DNA of 64,000 nt from Halomonas icarae (GTDB taxonomy: Bacteria > Pseudomonadota > Gammaproteobacteria > Pseudomonadales > Halomonadaceae): NCBI RefSeq assembly GCF_009901955.1, contig NZ_WUTS01000001.1:2766172-2830171 (forward strand), given 5' to 3'. The notes under the pieces were generated by a model that saw nothing but the letters and a program-made list of their open reading frames with translations, ran no database searches and was not told the DNA's origin. Positions 9,399 to 16,832 of this stretch are shown here, one piece after another (positions within the stretch are counted from its first letter, which is position 1; the number at the start of each line of letters is the position of its first letter). Made by a program: the position numbers and the translations under genes.

Positions 9399-10105
9399 TG
9401 GACCCGACCGCACTCGACCTGCCGCCTTTCGCCGCCGCCTTCGTCTTCGGCCTACTTGGCGGCGCCCACTGCATTGGCATGTGCGGCGGCATCATGAGCG
9501 CGCTCTCCTTCGCGGTACCGCCCAGCATGCGCTCCCCGGCACGCCTCTCGGGCCTGATGCTGAGCTACAATCTGGGTCGCATCGCCAGCTACATGATCGC
9601 CGGCGCTCTGGCGGCCTCTCTGGGCACCCTGCTCTCGTTGACCGCCCCCGCTCGCTTCATCTTGCAGGGGCTCGCCGCGCTGATGCTGATTCTGATGGCA
9701 CTCTATATCGCCGACTGGTGGAAGGGGCTGCTCAGGATCGAGGCGCTAGGCAGGCGCCTATGGCGCCACCTGGAGCCATTGGGGCGCCGCTTGATACCGG
9801 TGGTCAAGCTTCCCCAGGCGGTGGCGCTGGGGGCCGTTTGGGGCTGGCTGCCCTGCGGGCTGGTCTACTCCATGCTGACCTGGAGCCTGGCCATGGCTGA
9901 CCCGCTACGCGGTGCCTTGCTGATGGGCGCCTTCGGGCTCGGCACTCTACCGGCGCTGCTGGCCACCGGCTTTGCCGCGCGCCAGATGAGCTGGCTGATC
10001 CGCCACCGGGCCACCCGCACCCTTGCCGCGCTCTCCATCATCGCCTTCGCGCTCTGGCAGCTATGGTTGTTGGTTCCCGGGGGTGGATCCTCCCATACCG
10101 GCTGA
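9398..10105 (+). CDS. SafE/TauE-like (UreH domain) membrane protein of the cbb3 locus
   Basis: 235 aa, about six membrane helices. It opens with FGLLGGAHCIGMCGG, the Cys-containing motif of the UreH/SafE (DsbD_2-like) family that follows ccoS in many gammaproteobacteria. A later WGWLPCGLVYSML carries another conserved Cys. A metal-transport or thiol role in oxidase maturation is inferred from context; true sulfite export is not supported. The start codon overlaps the ccoS stop. Confidence 0.85.
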   Translation: MDPTALDLPPFAAAFVFGLLGGAHCIGMCGGIMSALSFAVPPSMRSPARLSGLMLSYNLGRIASYMIAGALAASLGTLLSLTAPARFILQGLAALMLILMALYIADWWKGLLRIEALGRRLWRHLEPLGRRLIPVVKLPQAVALGAVWGWLPCGLVYSMLTWSLAMADPLRGALLMGAFGLGTLPALLATGFAARQMSWLIRHRATRTLAALSIIAFALWQLWLLVPGGGSSHTG

Positions 10106-10123
10106 GGACTATTCCACCCGGGG

Positions 10124-10137
10124 TTGACGCAGCTCAA
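10124..10137 (+). promoter_or_regulatory. Anr/FNR box upstream of the hemN-like gene
   Basis: TTGAC-GCAG-CTCAA matches TTGAT-N4-ATCAA at 8 of 10 positions. It is centred about 65 nt before the start codon of the radical SAM gene, in an 89-nt gap after the SafE-like gene. hemN genes of pseudomonads are known Anr targets. Confidence 0.7.
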
Positions 10138-10194
10138 CGCCGGTCTCGGTACCACGTCCTAGCATGGGAGTGGAACCATCAGCGGAGTCCCCCC

Positions 10195-11529
10195 ATGCCC
10201 GTTCCTGCCAAGCACATCGTCCCCGCTGGGGTCTCGAGACCTGCTCGAGATCCGTTGCCCGGCGCGGGCGATCTGGTAACGGCCGCGGAGGTCGCCTACC
10301 CCGCCCCACACCACTATCGCGACGACATCGGCGCACAGGCACTGGAGATGGCCCTCGCCGAGCGTTCGGTCGAGGTCCCCCTGGCGATCCAGGTGCGCCT
10401 GCCCTTCTGCCGCCATGCCTGCCACTTCTGCGCCAGCCAGTGCATCTCTGCCCAAAGCAGTCACCAGGCGGTTCCCTCCTATCTGACGCGCCTCGACCGC
10501 GAAATGGTACTGGCTCGGCGCCGGCTCAGCGGCCTGCCGGCGGTATCTCGCCTGCACTGGGGGGGCGGCCCCCCGGCCTTTCTTGCCCTGGACCAGATGA
10601 GTGACCTCTTTGATCGCCTGGATGCCCGTTTCGGCCTCTCCGGTGCCAGAGAGCGGGACTTCAGTATCGACCTCGACCCACGAGAGGCCGATATGCTGAC
10701 CCTGCGCCATCTTCAGGCGCTGGGCTTCAACCGCCTGAATCTGGGTGTGCAGGAGCTGGATCCACGCGTCCAGCAGGCCATCAACCGCGTACAGCCGAGA
10801 GCCCTGACCGAGTCGCTGGTCGACGAGGCAGACCGTCTCGGTTTTCGGGAGCTGACGATGTCGCTTATGCTGGGGCTCCCCTTCCAGACGCTTCGAGGCC
10901 TCGTCGATACCCTCGAGCAGGTCATTGGCATGGCCCCGGCTCGCATCCGTCTCTATCGCTACCGGCATCGTCCGGAGCACCATCGGGCCCAGCGTGCCAT
11001 CCACCGTGACTGGCTACCCGATGCGGCGACCCGGCGACAGCTGCTGGCCGAGGCTCGAGCACGCCTCGACGCCGCCGGCTACCTCCATATTGGCCTGGGT
11101 CTCTACACCCGCCGCAACGATCCCCTGGCACAGGCCCAGGCCAACGGCACTCTGAGGCACGGCCCGCTTGGCTTTACCCGGGGGCATGCGGGTGACTTGC
11201 TAGGGCTCGGCATGAGTGCCACCAGCCGTATCGGCAACCTCTGGGTTCGCAACGCCGATACGCTGGGGACGTACGAGTCGGCCCTGGATGACAGCCATCT
11301 GCCAACCGCACGCGGCGCCCGACTGACAGCCGATGAACGACGCCACCGCGCGACCCGCGAGACTCTGCTATGTGGACGTGGCGCCGACCCTGCCGACCTG
11401 CCGCCAGGCCCACGCCTCGAGAGTCTTCACGCCGAGGGGCTGATCGAGCTGACGACAGGGGGCGTGTCGCTGACCGCAGAGGGACACTGGCGACTGCCCT
11501 ATATCATCGAGGCCCTCGCCCTTCCCTAG
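10195..11529 (+). CDS. HemN-like radical SAM protein, divergent
   Basis: 444 aa, against about 457 in E. coli HemN. The start at 10195 has GGAG 7 nt upstream. The radical SAM cluster motif is intact (PFCRHACHFC, C-x3-C-x2-C), and LHWGGG, DPREAD and GFNRLNLGVQE place it in the HemN family. However, the equivalents of E. coli Tyr56 and His58 are Gln and Arg, the fourth Cys (Cys71) is Ser, GGGTPT is GGGPPA, and IDLIYGLP is MSLMLGLP. It may be a weak or altered coproporphyrinogen III dehydrogenase, or a paralogue with another role. An Anr box precedes it and anr follows. Confidence 0.8.
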   Translation: MPVPAKHIVPAGVSRPARDPLPGAGDLVTAAEVAYPAPHHYRDDIGAQALEMALAERSVEVPLAIQVRLPFCRHACHFCASQCISAQSSHQAVPSYLTRLDREMVLARRRLSGLPAVSRLHWGGGPPAFLALDQMSDLFDRLDARFGLSGARERDFSIDLDPREADMLTLRHLQALGFNRLNLGVQELDPRVQQAINRVQPRALTESLVDEADRLGFRELTMSLMLGLPFQTLRGLVDTLEQVIGMAPARIRLYRYRHRPEHHRAQRAIHRDWLPDAATRRQLLAEARARLDAAGYLHIGLGLYTRRNDPLAQAQANGTLRHGPLGFTRGHAGDLLGLGMSATSRIGNLWVRNADTLGTYESALDDSHLPTARGARLTADERRHRATRETLLCGRGADPADLPPGPRLESLHAEGLIELTTGGVSLTAEGHWRLPYIIEALALP

Positions 11530-11609
11530 CCCCCGAGCCCCGGATAGTTTGCCCTGCCTGCACTTTGCTCCATAATGGGACCATGACCACGATCAAGAAG
11601 GAAAGGGCC

Positions 11610-12353
11610 ATGGCGGACACTCTTATCGGTCGGCGGCGATCCATACTACAGGAGACGCGCTGTCAGACGTGCAGTCTCAGCTCTCTCTGCCTGCCTCTGG
11701 CACTCGAGGTGGACGACATGGACCAGTTCGACGCCATCATCCGGCGTCGTGCACCACTCAAGAAGGGCGAAGCGCTATTCCGCCAGGACACCCCCTTCTC
11801 CAGCGTCTTCGCGGTTCGCTCCGGCAGCCTCAAGCAGGTCACCACCGAAGGCAGTGGCGAAGACCAGTTGACCAACTTCTATCTGCCCAGCGAACTGGTG
11901 GGCCTCGACGGCATCGACGAACAACACTACCCGGGTACCGTGGTGGCACTGGAGACCACCACTGTCTGCGAGATTCCCTTCGACCGCCTGGACCACCTCG
12001 CGGAATCGATGCCGGAGCTGCGCGGACAACTCTACCGCAGCATGAGCAAGGAGCTGCGTGATGACCGCCGCATGATGCGCCTGCTCTCGCGCAAGACCGC
12101 CGACCAGCGCCTGGCCAGCTTCTTCACCAGCCTCTCCGAGCGTTTCCGCCGCCGCGGCTACTCGCCCTACAGCTTCCGCCTCTCCATGGCACGTGCCGAT
12201 ATCGGCAACTACCTGGGCCTGGCGGTGGAGACGGTAAGCCGCATCCTCGGCCGCTTCCAGACCCAGGGCCTGGTCGCCGTCTCGGGGCGCGAGGTGAACA
12301 TCCTCGATCTGCCGGCGCTCACTCGCCTGGCCGAGGAAGAGGGGGCGCACTAA
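11610..12353 (+). CDS. anr: Anr/FNR family oxygen-sensing transcriptional regulator
   Basis: 247 aa, the size of Pseudomonas Anr. The [4Fe-4S] ligands are C18, C21, C27 and C120. A cNMP-binding fold is followed by a C-terminal HTH with VETVSRILGRFQ, the FNR recognition helix (E..SR), which reads TTGAT half-sites. The start at 11610 is preferred because AAGGA lies 7 nt upstream; an ATG at 11583 would add 9 residues. Its probable targets, ccoN and the hemN-like gene, lie upstream in the same locus. Confidence 0.95.
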   Translation: MADTLIGRRRSILQETRCQTCSLSSLCLPLALEVDDMDQFDAIIRRRAPLKKGEALFRQDTPFSSVFAVRSGSLKQVTTEGSGEDQLTNFYLPSELVGLDGIDEQHYPGTVVALETTTVCEIPFDRLDHLAESMPELRGQLYRSMSKELRDDRRMMRLLSRKTADQRLASFFTSLSERFRRRGYSPYSFRLSMARADIGNYLGLAVETVSRILGRFQTQGLVAVSGREVNILDLPALTRLAEEEGAH

Positions 12354-12508
12354 AGCTGGAAGCTGGAAGCTGGAAGCTGGTAAAGCAGCATGACTTTGCT
12401 GCCAAAGGCGTCAAGTCCTGTTCTTCAAGCTTGAGCCAGCGAAGCAGGTGCTCTTCCAGCTCCGGCCGAAGCCCGGCTCTTCCAGGCGCAAAGCGCCGCT
12501 CGTCAAGC
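12354..12508. repeat. intergenic heptamer element A
   Basis: This 155-nt gap separates convergent anr and ttcA. Directly after the anr stop are four copies of AGCTGGA (354-380, last one imperfect), then TAAAGCAGCATGAC. Further on are inverted relatives of the unit (CTCTTCCAGCTCCGG, GGCTCTTCCAGG) and CTTATAGCTCTTG before the ttcA stop. The shared core and the heptamer family recur at 23301-23486. No coding potential. Confidence 0.75.
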
Positions 12509-13426
12509 TTATAGCTCTTGCTGGATATCGATCCGGCTGGCCTGCATCCTGGCCTGCTTCTCCTCCAGCCCGGCGAAGTCAAACAACTCACGGTCGGCCA
12601 GCTGTGAAGGCGCCACGTTGGTCACCGCCTTGAACATGCTTTCCAGGCGCCCGGGATGCTTCGCCTCCCACTCCGCCAGCATCTCCTTGACCACCTGACG
12701 CTGCAGGTTGGGCTGAGAGCCACACAGGTTGCAGGGGATGATCGGAAACGCCATCTGCCGAGCAAACTCGGCAATGTCCGCCTCCCGACAATAGGCCAGC
12801 GGCCGAATCACCATGTTCCGGCCATCGTCGGACAGCAGCTTCGGCGGCATCGACTTGAGGCTGCCGCCGAAGAACATGTTGAGGAACAGGGTCTCGAGGA
12901 TATCCTCGCGGTGGTGCCCCAGGGCGATCTTGTTGGCACCGATCTGCTCGGCGAACCCATACAGGGAGCCGCGGCGCAGCCGCGAGCAGAGCGCACAGGT
13001 GGTCTTGCCTTCCGGGGTCTTCTCCTTGACCACCGAATAGGTGTCGCGCTCGAGGATATGATAGTCGACCCCGGTAGTCTCCAGGTACTCGGGCAGCACA
13101 TGCTCGGGAAAGCCGGGCTGCTTCTGATCGAGATTCACCGCCACCAGCGAGAAGTCGACCGGGGCGTTGCGCTGCAGATTGCGTAGGATCTCGAGCAGGG
13201 TGTAGCTGTCCTTGCCACCGGACAGGCACACCATCACCCGATCTCCCTCATGAATCATGCCGTAGTCGATGATGGCATTGCCTACCTGGCGCCGCAGCCG
13301 CTTCTGCAGCTTGTTGAATTCACGCTTATCCTGGGTCGCAGGCTGCTGCTGGGGCGTGGCTGGCCGGGGGTAGATAAAGGGCGCGCTATCGCGTTCGCAG
13401 GGGTCGAAGGTCACGGCGTCTTGCAT
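12509..13426 (-). CDS. ttcA: tRNA 2-thiocytidine(32) synthetase TtcA
   Basis: 305 aa. ATP-dependent thiolation of C32 in tRNAs. The PP-loop SGGKDS binds ATP. CALC and CNLC supply the two CxxC pairs that bind the Fe-S cluster and sulfur. The start at 13426 is the Met nearest the family N-terminus; an in-frame ATG at 13471 would add 15 residues, and neither has a strong ribosome site. It is convergent with anr, an association often seen in gammaproteobacteria. Confidence 0.93.
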   Translation of the reverse strand: MQDAVTFDPCERDSAPFIYPRPATPQQQPATQDKREFNKLQKRLRRQVGNAIIDYGMIHEGDRVMVCLSGGKDSYTLLEILRNLQRNAPVDFSLVAVNLDQKQPGFPEHVLPEYLETTGVDYHILERDTYSVVKEKTPEGKTTCALCSRLRRGSLYGFAEQIGANKIALGHHREDILETLFLNMFFGGSLKSMPPKLLSDDGRNMVIRPLAYCREADIAEFARQMAFPIIPCNLCGSQPNLQRQVVKEMLAEWEAKHPGRLESMFKAVTNVAPSQLADRELFDFAGLEEKQARMQASRIDIQQEL

Positions 13427-13520
13427 AGGTCTTGGCGCTGCCAGTGCGGGCAAAAATGGAAAGGCGCCCATCCTACCATCGGCGACCGCGCCAGGCGACG
13501 CCAGATGCCACTCGCGCCGG

Positions 13521-14138
13521 CTAACTCCCGGCGGCGACAGTACGCTCCAGGCGCAGGAACATCAGCGCGGTGGTCACCGCATCCCCCAGGGCGGTATTGC
13601 GTCCCATGACCGGCACCCCCAGGCGCTCGGCGGCACTCTCGAAACGCGGCAGGCTATCAATTTCCGGGTGCCGACGTCGCAGTCGGCGCCGCCACAGCTG
13701 GGCCACGTCCACGGTGGCGTTGGGCAGCTCGAAGCCGAAACGCGGGCGCAGCTCACGGTTGAGAATCGCCAGGTCAAAACCCAGATGCCAGCCCACGATA
13801 GGGCGATTGCCGACGAAGTCGAGCAACCGTGCCAGGGCGCTGTCGATGCTCTCGCCATTGTCGAGGTCCATGCCACGCAGGCCATGGATGCGGATGGAGT
13901 CGCCGGTCAGCGAGTCGGGGCGGCGAAGACGCAGATCCAGGGACTCACTGGTGAGAACATGGTCACCACGCACCCGCACCGCGGCGATCGACACCAGCTC
14001 GGCGCTACGGGTATCCAGGCCGGTGGTCTCGGTGTCGATCACCACCATCTCGTCACCGGTATAGGGGCGAAACAGCCAGGCGTACTCGCCGTTGGCATGG
14101 CGCCGCTGATCCGCGACGCGCCTCAACATCTTGAGCAT
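13521..14138 (-). CDS. DnaQ-like 3'-5' exonuclease (DEDDh)
   Basis: 205 aa. Exo[14 protein letters not shown], ExoII-type [15 protein letters not shown] and a late [14 protein letters not shown]. The usual HxxxxD of ExoIII reads here as NTALGDA, so the H position is not obvious, while the Asp is retained. Start at 14138 has AAGGAG 6 nt upstream. It follows the DUF294 gene by 34 nt on the same strand, as in many Pseudomonas and Vibrio genomes where the pair flanks the VC2705-type symporter. It is not the replicative epsilon subunit by context. Confidence 0.87.
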   Translation of the reverse strand: MLKMLRRVADQRRHANGEYAWLFRPYTGDEMVVIDTETTGLDTRSAELVSIAAVRVRGDHVLTSESLDLRLRRPDSLTGDSIRIHGLRGMDLDNGESIDSALARLLDFVGNRPIVGWHLGFDLAILNRELRPRFGFELPNATVDVAQLWRRRLRRRHPEIDSLPRFESAAERLGVPVMGRNTALGDAVTTALMFLRLERTVAAGS

Positions 14139-14172
14139 GACGGGCTCCTTGTGTCGTTGTCGTTCCGTCGGT

Positions 14173-15999
14173 TCATGAGTACTCCAGATGAAAGCGGTGG
14201 GAGAGGCGCTGTTTGAAGTCCTTGACGATATGCAGCGCCTCGCGCAATAGGTCGCGCTCGAGCGACGAGAGCTCCTGCACCACGACCCGGTCGGTGCTGT
14301 GCTGCTCGCCCTCCTCCTCGCCCTCACGCCTCGCCAACTGCTGCTTGAGGCGCAGCTCGGTGAACAGCGCCAGCGCCTCGGCCAGATCCTCGGCGAAGCG
14401 TGGCTCCAGCCGGCCATCGGCAGCCAGAGCCTCCAGGCGCTCCAGGGTCGAGGTGGGGCGGATGCCACGCTCCAGCGCCATCACCCGTACGCCATGCACG
14501 ATGGGGAAGATGCCCCCCTTCTTGATGTCGATGCCGTGCTGGGGTCGCTTGAGTGAGCCGAACAGGGTCAGCGGTGTGGAGAAGCGCAGGATGATGCGAG
14601 CGAAGTAGGAGAGCAACAGATCGTTTCCACTGCACCGGGCAAAGAGGTCGTCGCGTACCCGGTCGAGAAGCGCCGGGTTGCCCGCCATCGCATGGGAGTC
14701 GAGCATGATCGCCAGCCTCATCAAGCTATCGCCATCCCGGGCCTCGGCCCAGCGCGCGATGCGCTGCTTCCACTGGCTGACCGTACCTACCCACTCCGGG
14801 TTGGAGACCATGATATTGCCCGGGCAGAGTGGATAACCCAGTTTAACCAGGGTCTCGGTCAGGCCCTGCATCTGCTCGGCGCAGTCGGGCCACTCGAGAT
14901 CATCGGCCAGGATCAGACCATTATCCTGGTCGGTCTTGAGGATCTGCTCACCACGCCCCTCGCTGCCCATCACCATCAGGCAGCTATCGGCATGGTAGCG
15001 TTCGTCGATCACGAAGCCCCAGGCCTTGTTGATGATCCGACCATTGAGAGCCGCCAGCAGGCCCATGGAGAAGCGCAGCTTGACCCCCTGGGCCATCAGC
15101 GCACTGACCAGCTCGGGGGTACGCTTGCTGGCGGCGATAAGAGCAGCGAGGCTATCGGCCTGTTCAACTTGCAGACTGACCACATAGCTACGACTGGAGA
15201 AGTAACTGAGCACATCGGTCAGTTCCACCACCCCCACCGGTTGATGCTGATCCATCACCACCACCCGCTCCACCTTGTGCCGGGTCATGATCACCAACGC
15301 CTCGAAGAGGTACTTTTCCGGTGTCACGGTGATTAGCTCGGCATGCCCCAACTCCTCGAGCGGAGTGTCTCGGCCACGTTCGTCCACCACCAGGGCATTG
15401 AGCAGATCGGTCTTGGTGATCATGCCGTGACGACCACTATGCTTCACCAGCAGCGAGTCGGCATGCCGCTCGTTAATGGTGACCACCGCCTCGGCGATGG
15501 TGGTGGCAGCCGGTACCTCCAGGGGCTCACGCATGCACTCCTTCACCATCGCCAGCATGAAGCCGGCCATGGTCACTCCGCCCTCGGCACGCTGCTCGGT
15601 CAGCAGGCGTGCCTTGTGGGCCAGGCTCTGACGGAAGAACTCGGCAAAGGGGAGATAGGCGTCGCACAGCTCCAGGAACAGTGCCTTGGGCATCAGATAG
15701 CAGAGGCTCTCCTGCTCGGCACGAAAGCGATAGCGACTCTTTCCGTTGAGAATGCTGATCGCCCCGAAGAGATCCCCCTGGGTGTAATGCCCGATCCGCT
15801 CCCTGGCCGCCGGCTGGGTGGTATCGATCTCGGCCACCTCACCCTTGTGGATCAGGAAGACATACTCACCAGGCTGGCCAGCCTCGAGAATGATCTCGTC
15901 ACGGTCGAAGTAGGCCAGATCGACCCCCTGACGCACGCGTTCGCGACCGGGTTCATCGAGCAGCGTAAACGGTGGCTGAGAAAGATCGAGATCGATCAT
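14173..15999 (-). CDS. cNMP-binding/CBS/DUF294 nucleotidyltransferase-like protein
   Basis: 608 aa, soluble. Domains in order: cyclic-nucleotide-binding fold (about 10-130), a CBS pair (about 155-270), a DUF294 nucleotidyltransferase-like domain with GSEGRGEQ at 345-352 and LKTDQDNG at 354-361 (the G-S...D-x-D metal site as in GlnD), and a DUF294 C-terminal helical domain (about 460-605). The substrate is unknown. Architecture and position suggest a nucleotide-sensing modifier linked to the divergent symporter. Confidence 0.88.
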   Translation of the reverse strand: MIDLDLSQPPFTLLDEPGRERVRQGVDLAYFDRDEIILEAGQPGEYVFLIHKGEVAEIDTTQPAARERIGHYTQGDLFGAISILNGKSRYRFRAEQESLCYLMPKALFLELCDAYLPFAEFFRQSLAHKARLLTEQRAEGGVTMAGFMLAMVKECMREPLEVPAATTIAEAVVTINERHADSLLVKHSGRHGMITKTDLLNALVVDERGRDTPLEELGHAELITVTPEKYLFEALVIMTRHKVERVVVMDQHQPVGVVELTDVLSYFSSRSYVVSLQVEQADSLAALIAASKRTPELVSALMAQGVKLRFSMGLLAALNGRIINKAWGFVIDERYHADSCLMVMGSEGRGEQILKTDQDNGLILADDLEWPDCAEQMQGLTETLVKLGYPLCPGNIMVSNPEWVGTVSQWKQRIARWAEARDGDSLMRLAIMLDSHAMAGNPALLDRVRDDLFARCSGNDLLLSYFARIILRFSTPLTLFGSLKRPQHGIDIKKGGIFPIVHGVRVMALERGIRPTSTLERLEALAADGRLEPRFAEDLAEALALFTELRLKQQLARREGEEEGEQHSTDRVVVQELSSLERDLLREALHIVKDFKQRLSHRFHLEYS

Positions 16000-16565
16000 G
16001 GCGGGCCCTCACGGATCACCCTCACTTGAAGGAGCGTCCCGGCACCGGAGTTTGCCCATCGGTCTCAGGGGGGACACCTTCGGCGAAGACATTGTTATTG
16101 GTTTCCGCAGGCGTGATCGGCAGACGACAAGGCCGACGACACATCGGTGCTCCTGTGGAGCATAACAACGACCATGCCTCGCCGATAAGCTAGACGAACG
16201 TATCGATTCAGGACCGCTTAGACCATGGTCCTATCCGACGTCACATCACTAGACAAAGGTCCAAGATGAACGAGATATACCATGGTGTTAACCAGCCGCC
16301 TTTGTTCTTGGAACCCCACAGAATTACCTAACACAGCACATTGATTTTAAATATTTTTTCTATCAAAGCTGAATCACTTTATTCTCATGATACGAAAGTC
16401 TGGGATTCATTTCTTGCACTCATTGACCACTATTCACCTGCATCATGCAGGGCAATCGCACGCCACCATGGCGTCTGCCCGCCCGGAGACATGCGATTGC
16501 CCTGATGATTTCACTATCAACGACTGCACAAGTTCCCTATCTCAACAACAAGTGGAGAACACGAC
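16000..16565. promoter_or_regulatory. 566-nt divergent control region of the DUF294 gene and symporter operon
   Basis: No convincing gene. An AT-rich stretch (about 16320-16400) stands out from the GC-rich surroundings and contains TTGAT...ATCAA half-sites 16 nt apart (16341-16366) and TTTCTATCAAAGCT (16357-16370), similar to a stretch upstream of acs. Downstream is an 11-bp perfect inverted repeat (16450-16502). Short ORFs across the region lack homology. Confidence 0.6.
16450..16502 (+). promoter_or_regulatory. stem-loop in the symporter leader
   Basis: GGGCAATCGCA (16450-16460) pairs perfectly with TGCGATTGCCC (16492-16502). The 31-nt spacer itself holds CGCCA-CCA-TGGCG. It ends 63 nt before the DUF4212 start, so it would be part of the mRNA leader if transcription starts in the AT-rich block upstream. 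Its function is unknown. Confidence 0.5.
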
Positions 16566-16826
16566 ATGGCAGAAGAGAAAGTCGACACAACCGAGTACTG
16601 GAAGGCCAACGTACGCCTGATCGTAGGCTGTCTGGCCGTCTGGGCCTTTGTCTCCTACGGCTGTGCCATCCTGTTCCGCCCTCTGCTCGCCGGCATCCCG
16701 GTAGGCGGAACCGATCTTGGCTTCTGGTTCGCCCAGCAAGGGTCGATCTTGACCTTCATTTGTCTGATCTTCTTCTACGCCTGGCGCATGAACAAGCTCG
16801 ACAAGAAATTCGGCCTCGGGGAGTAA
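16566..16826 (+). CDS. DUF4212 small subunit of a sodium/solute symporter
   Basis: 86 aa, two membrane helices (about residues 18-40 and 55-77). YWKANVRLIVGCLAVWAFVSYGC and FWFAQQGSILTFICLIFFYAWRMNKLD are signatures of the DUF4212 family, which is always paired with the large symporter. A ribosome site (GTGGAG) precedes it. The large subunit starts 6 nt after its stop. It resembles V. cholerae VC2704 by family and context. Confidence 0.93.
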   Translation: MAEEKVDTTEYWKANVRLIVGCLAVWAFVSYGCAILFRPLLAGIPVGGTDLGFWFAQQGSILTFICLIFFYAWRMNKLDKKFGLGE

Positions 16827-16832
16827 CCAAGA

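Noticed and set aside
9398..10105. Sulfite exporter function for the SafE-like gene
   Set aside because: The gene is the cbb3-locus UreH-domain type with a GGAHCIGMCGG motif; context fits oxidase maturation and nothing nearby concerns sulfonates.
16341..16366. FNR/Anr site before the symporter
   Set aside because: TTGAT and ATCAA half-sites are 16 nt apart; FNR sites need a 4-nt spacer.
16387..16620. Small gene overlapping the DUF4212 start
   Set aside because: Out of frame with DUF4212, crosses the leader stem-loop and lacks a ribosome site.
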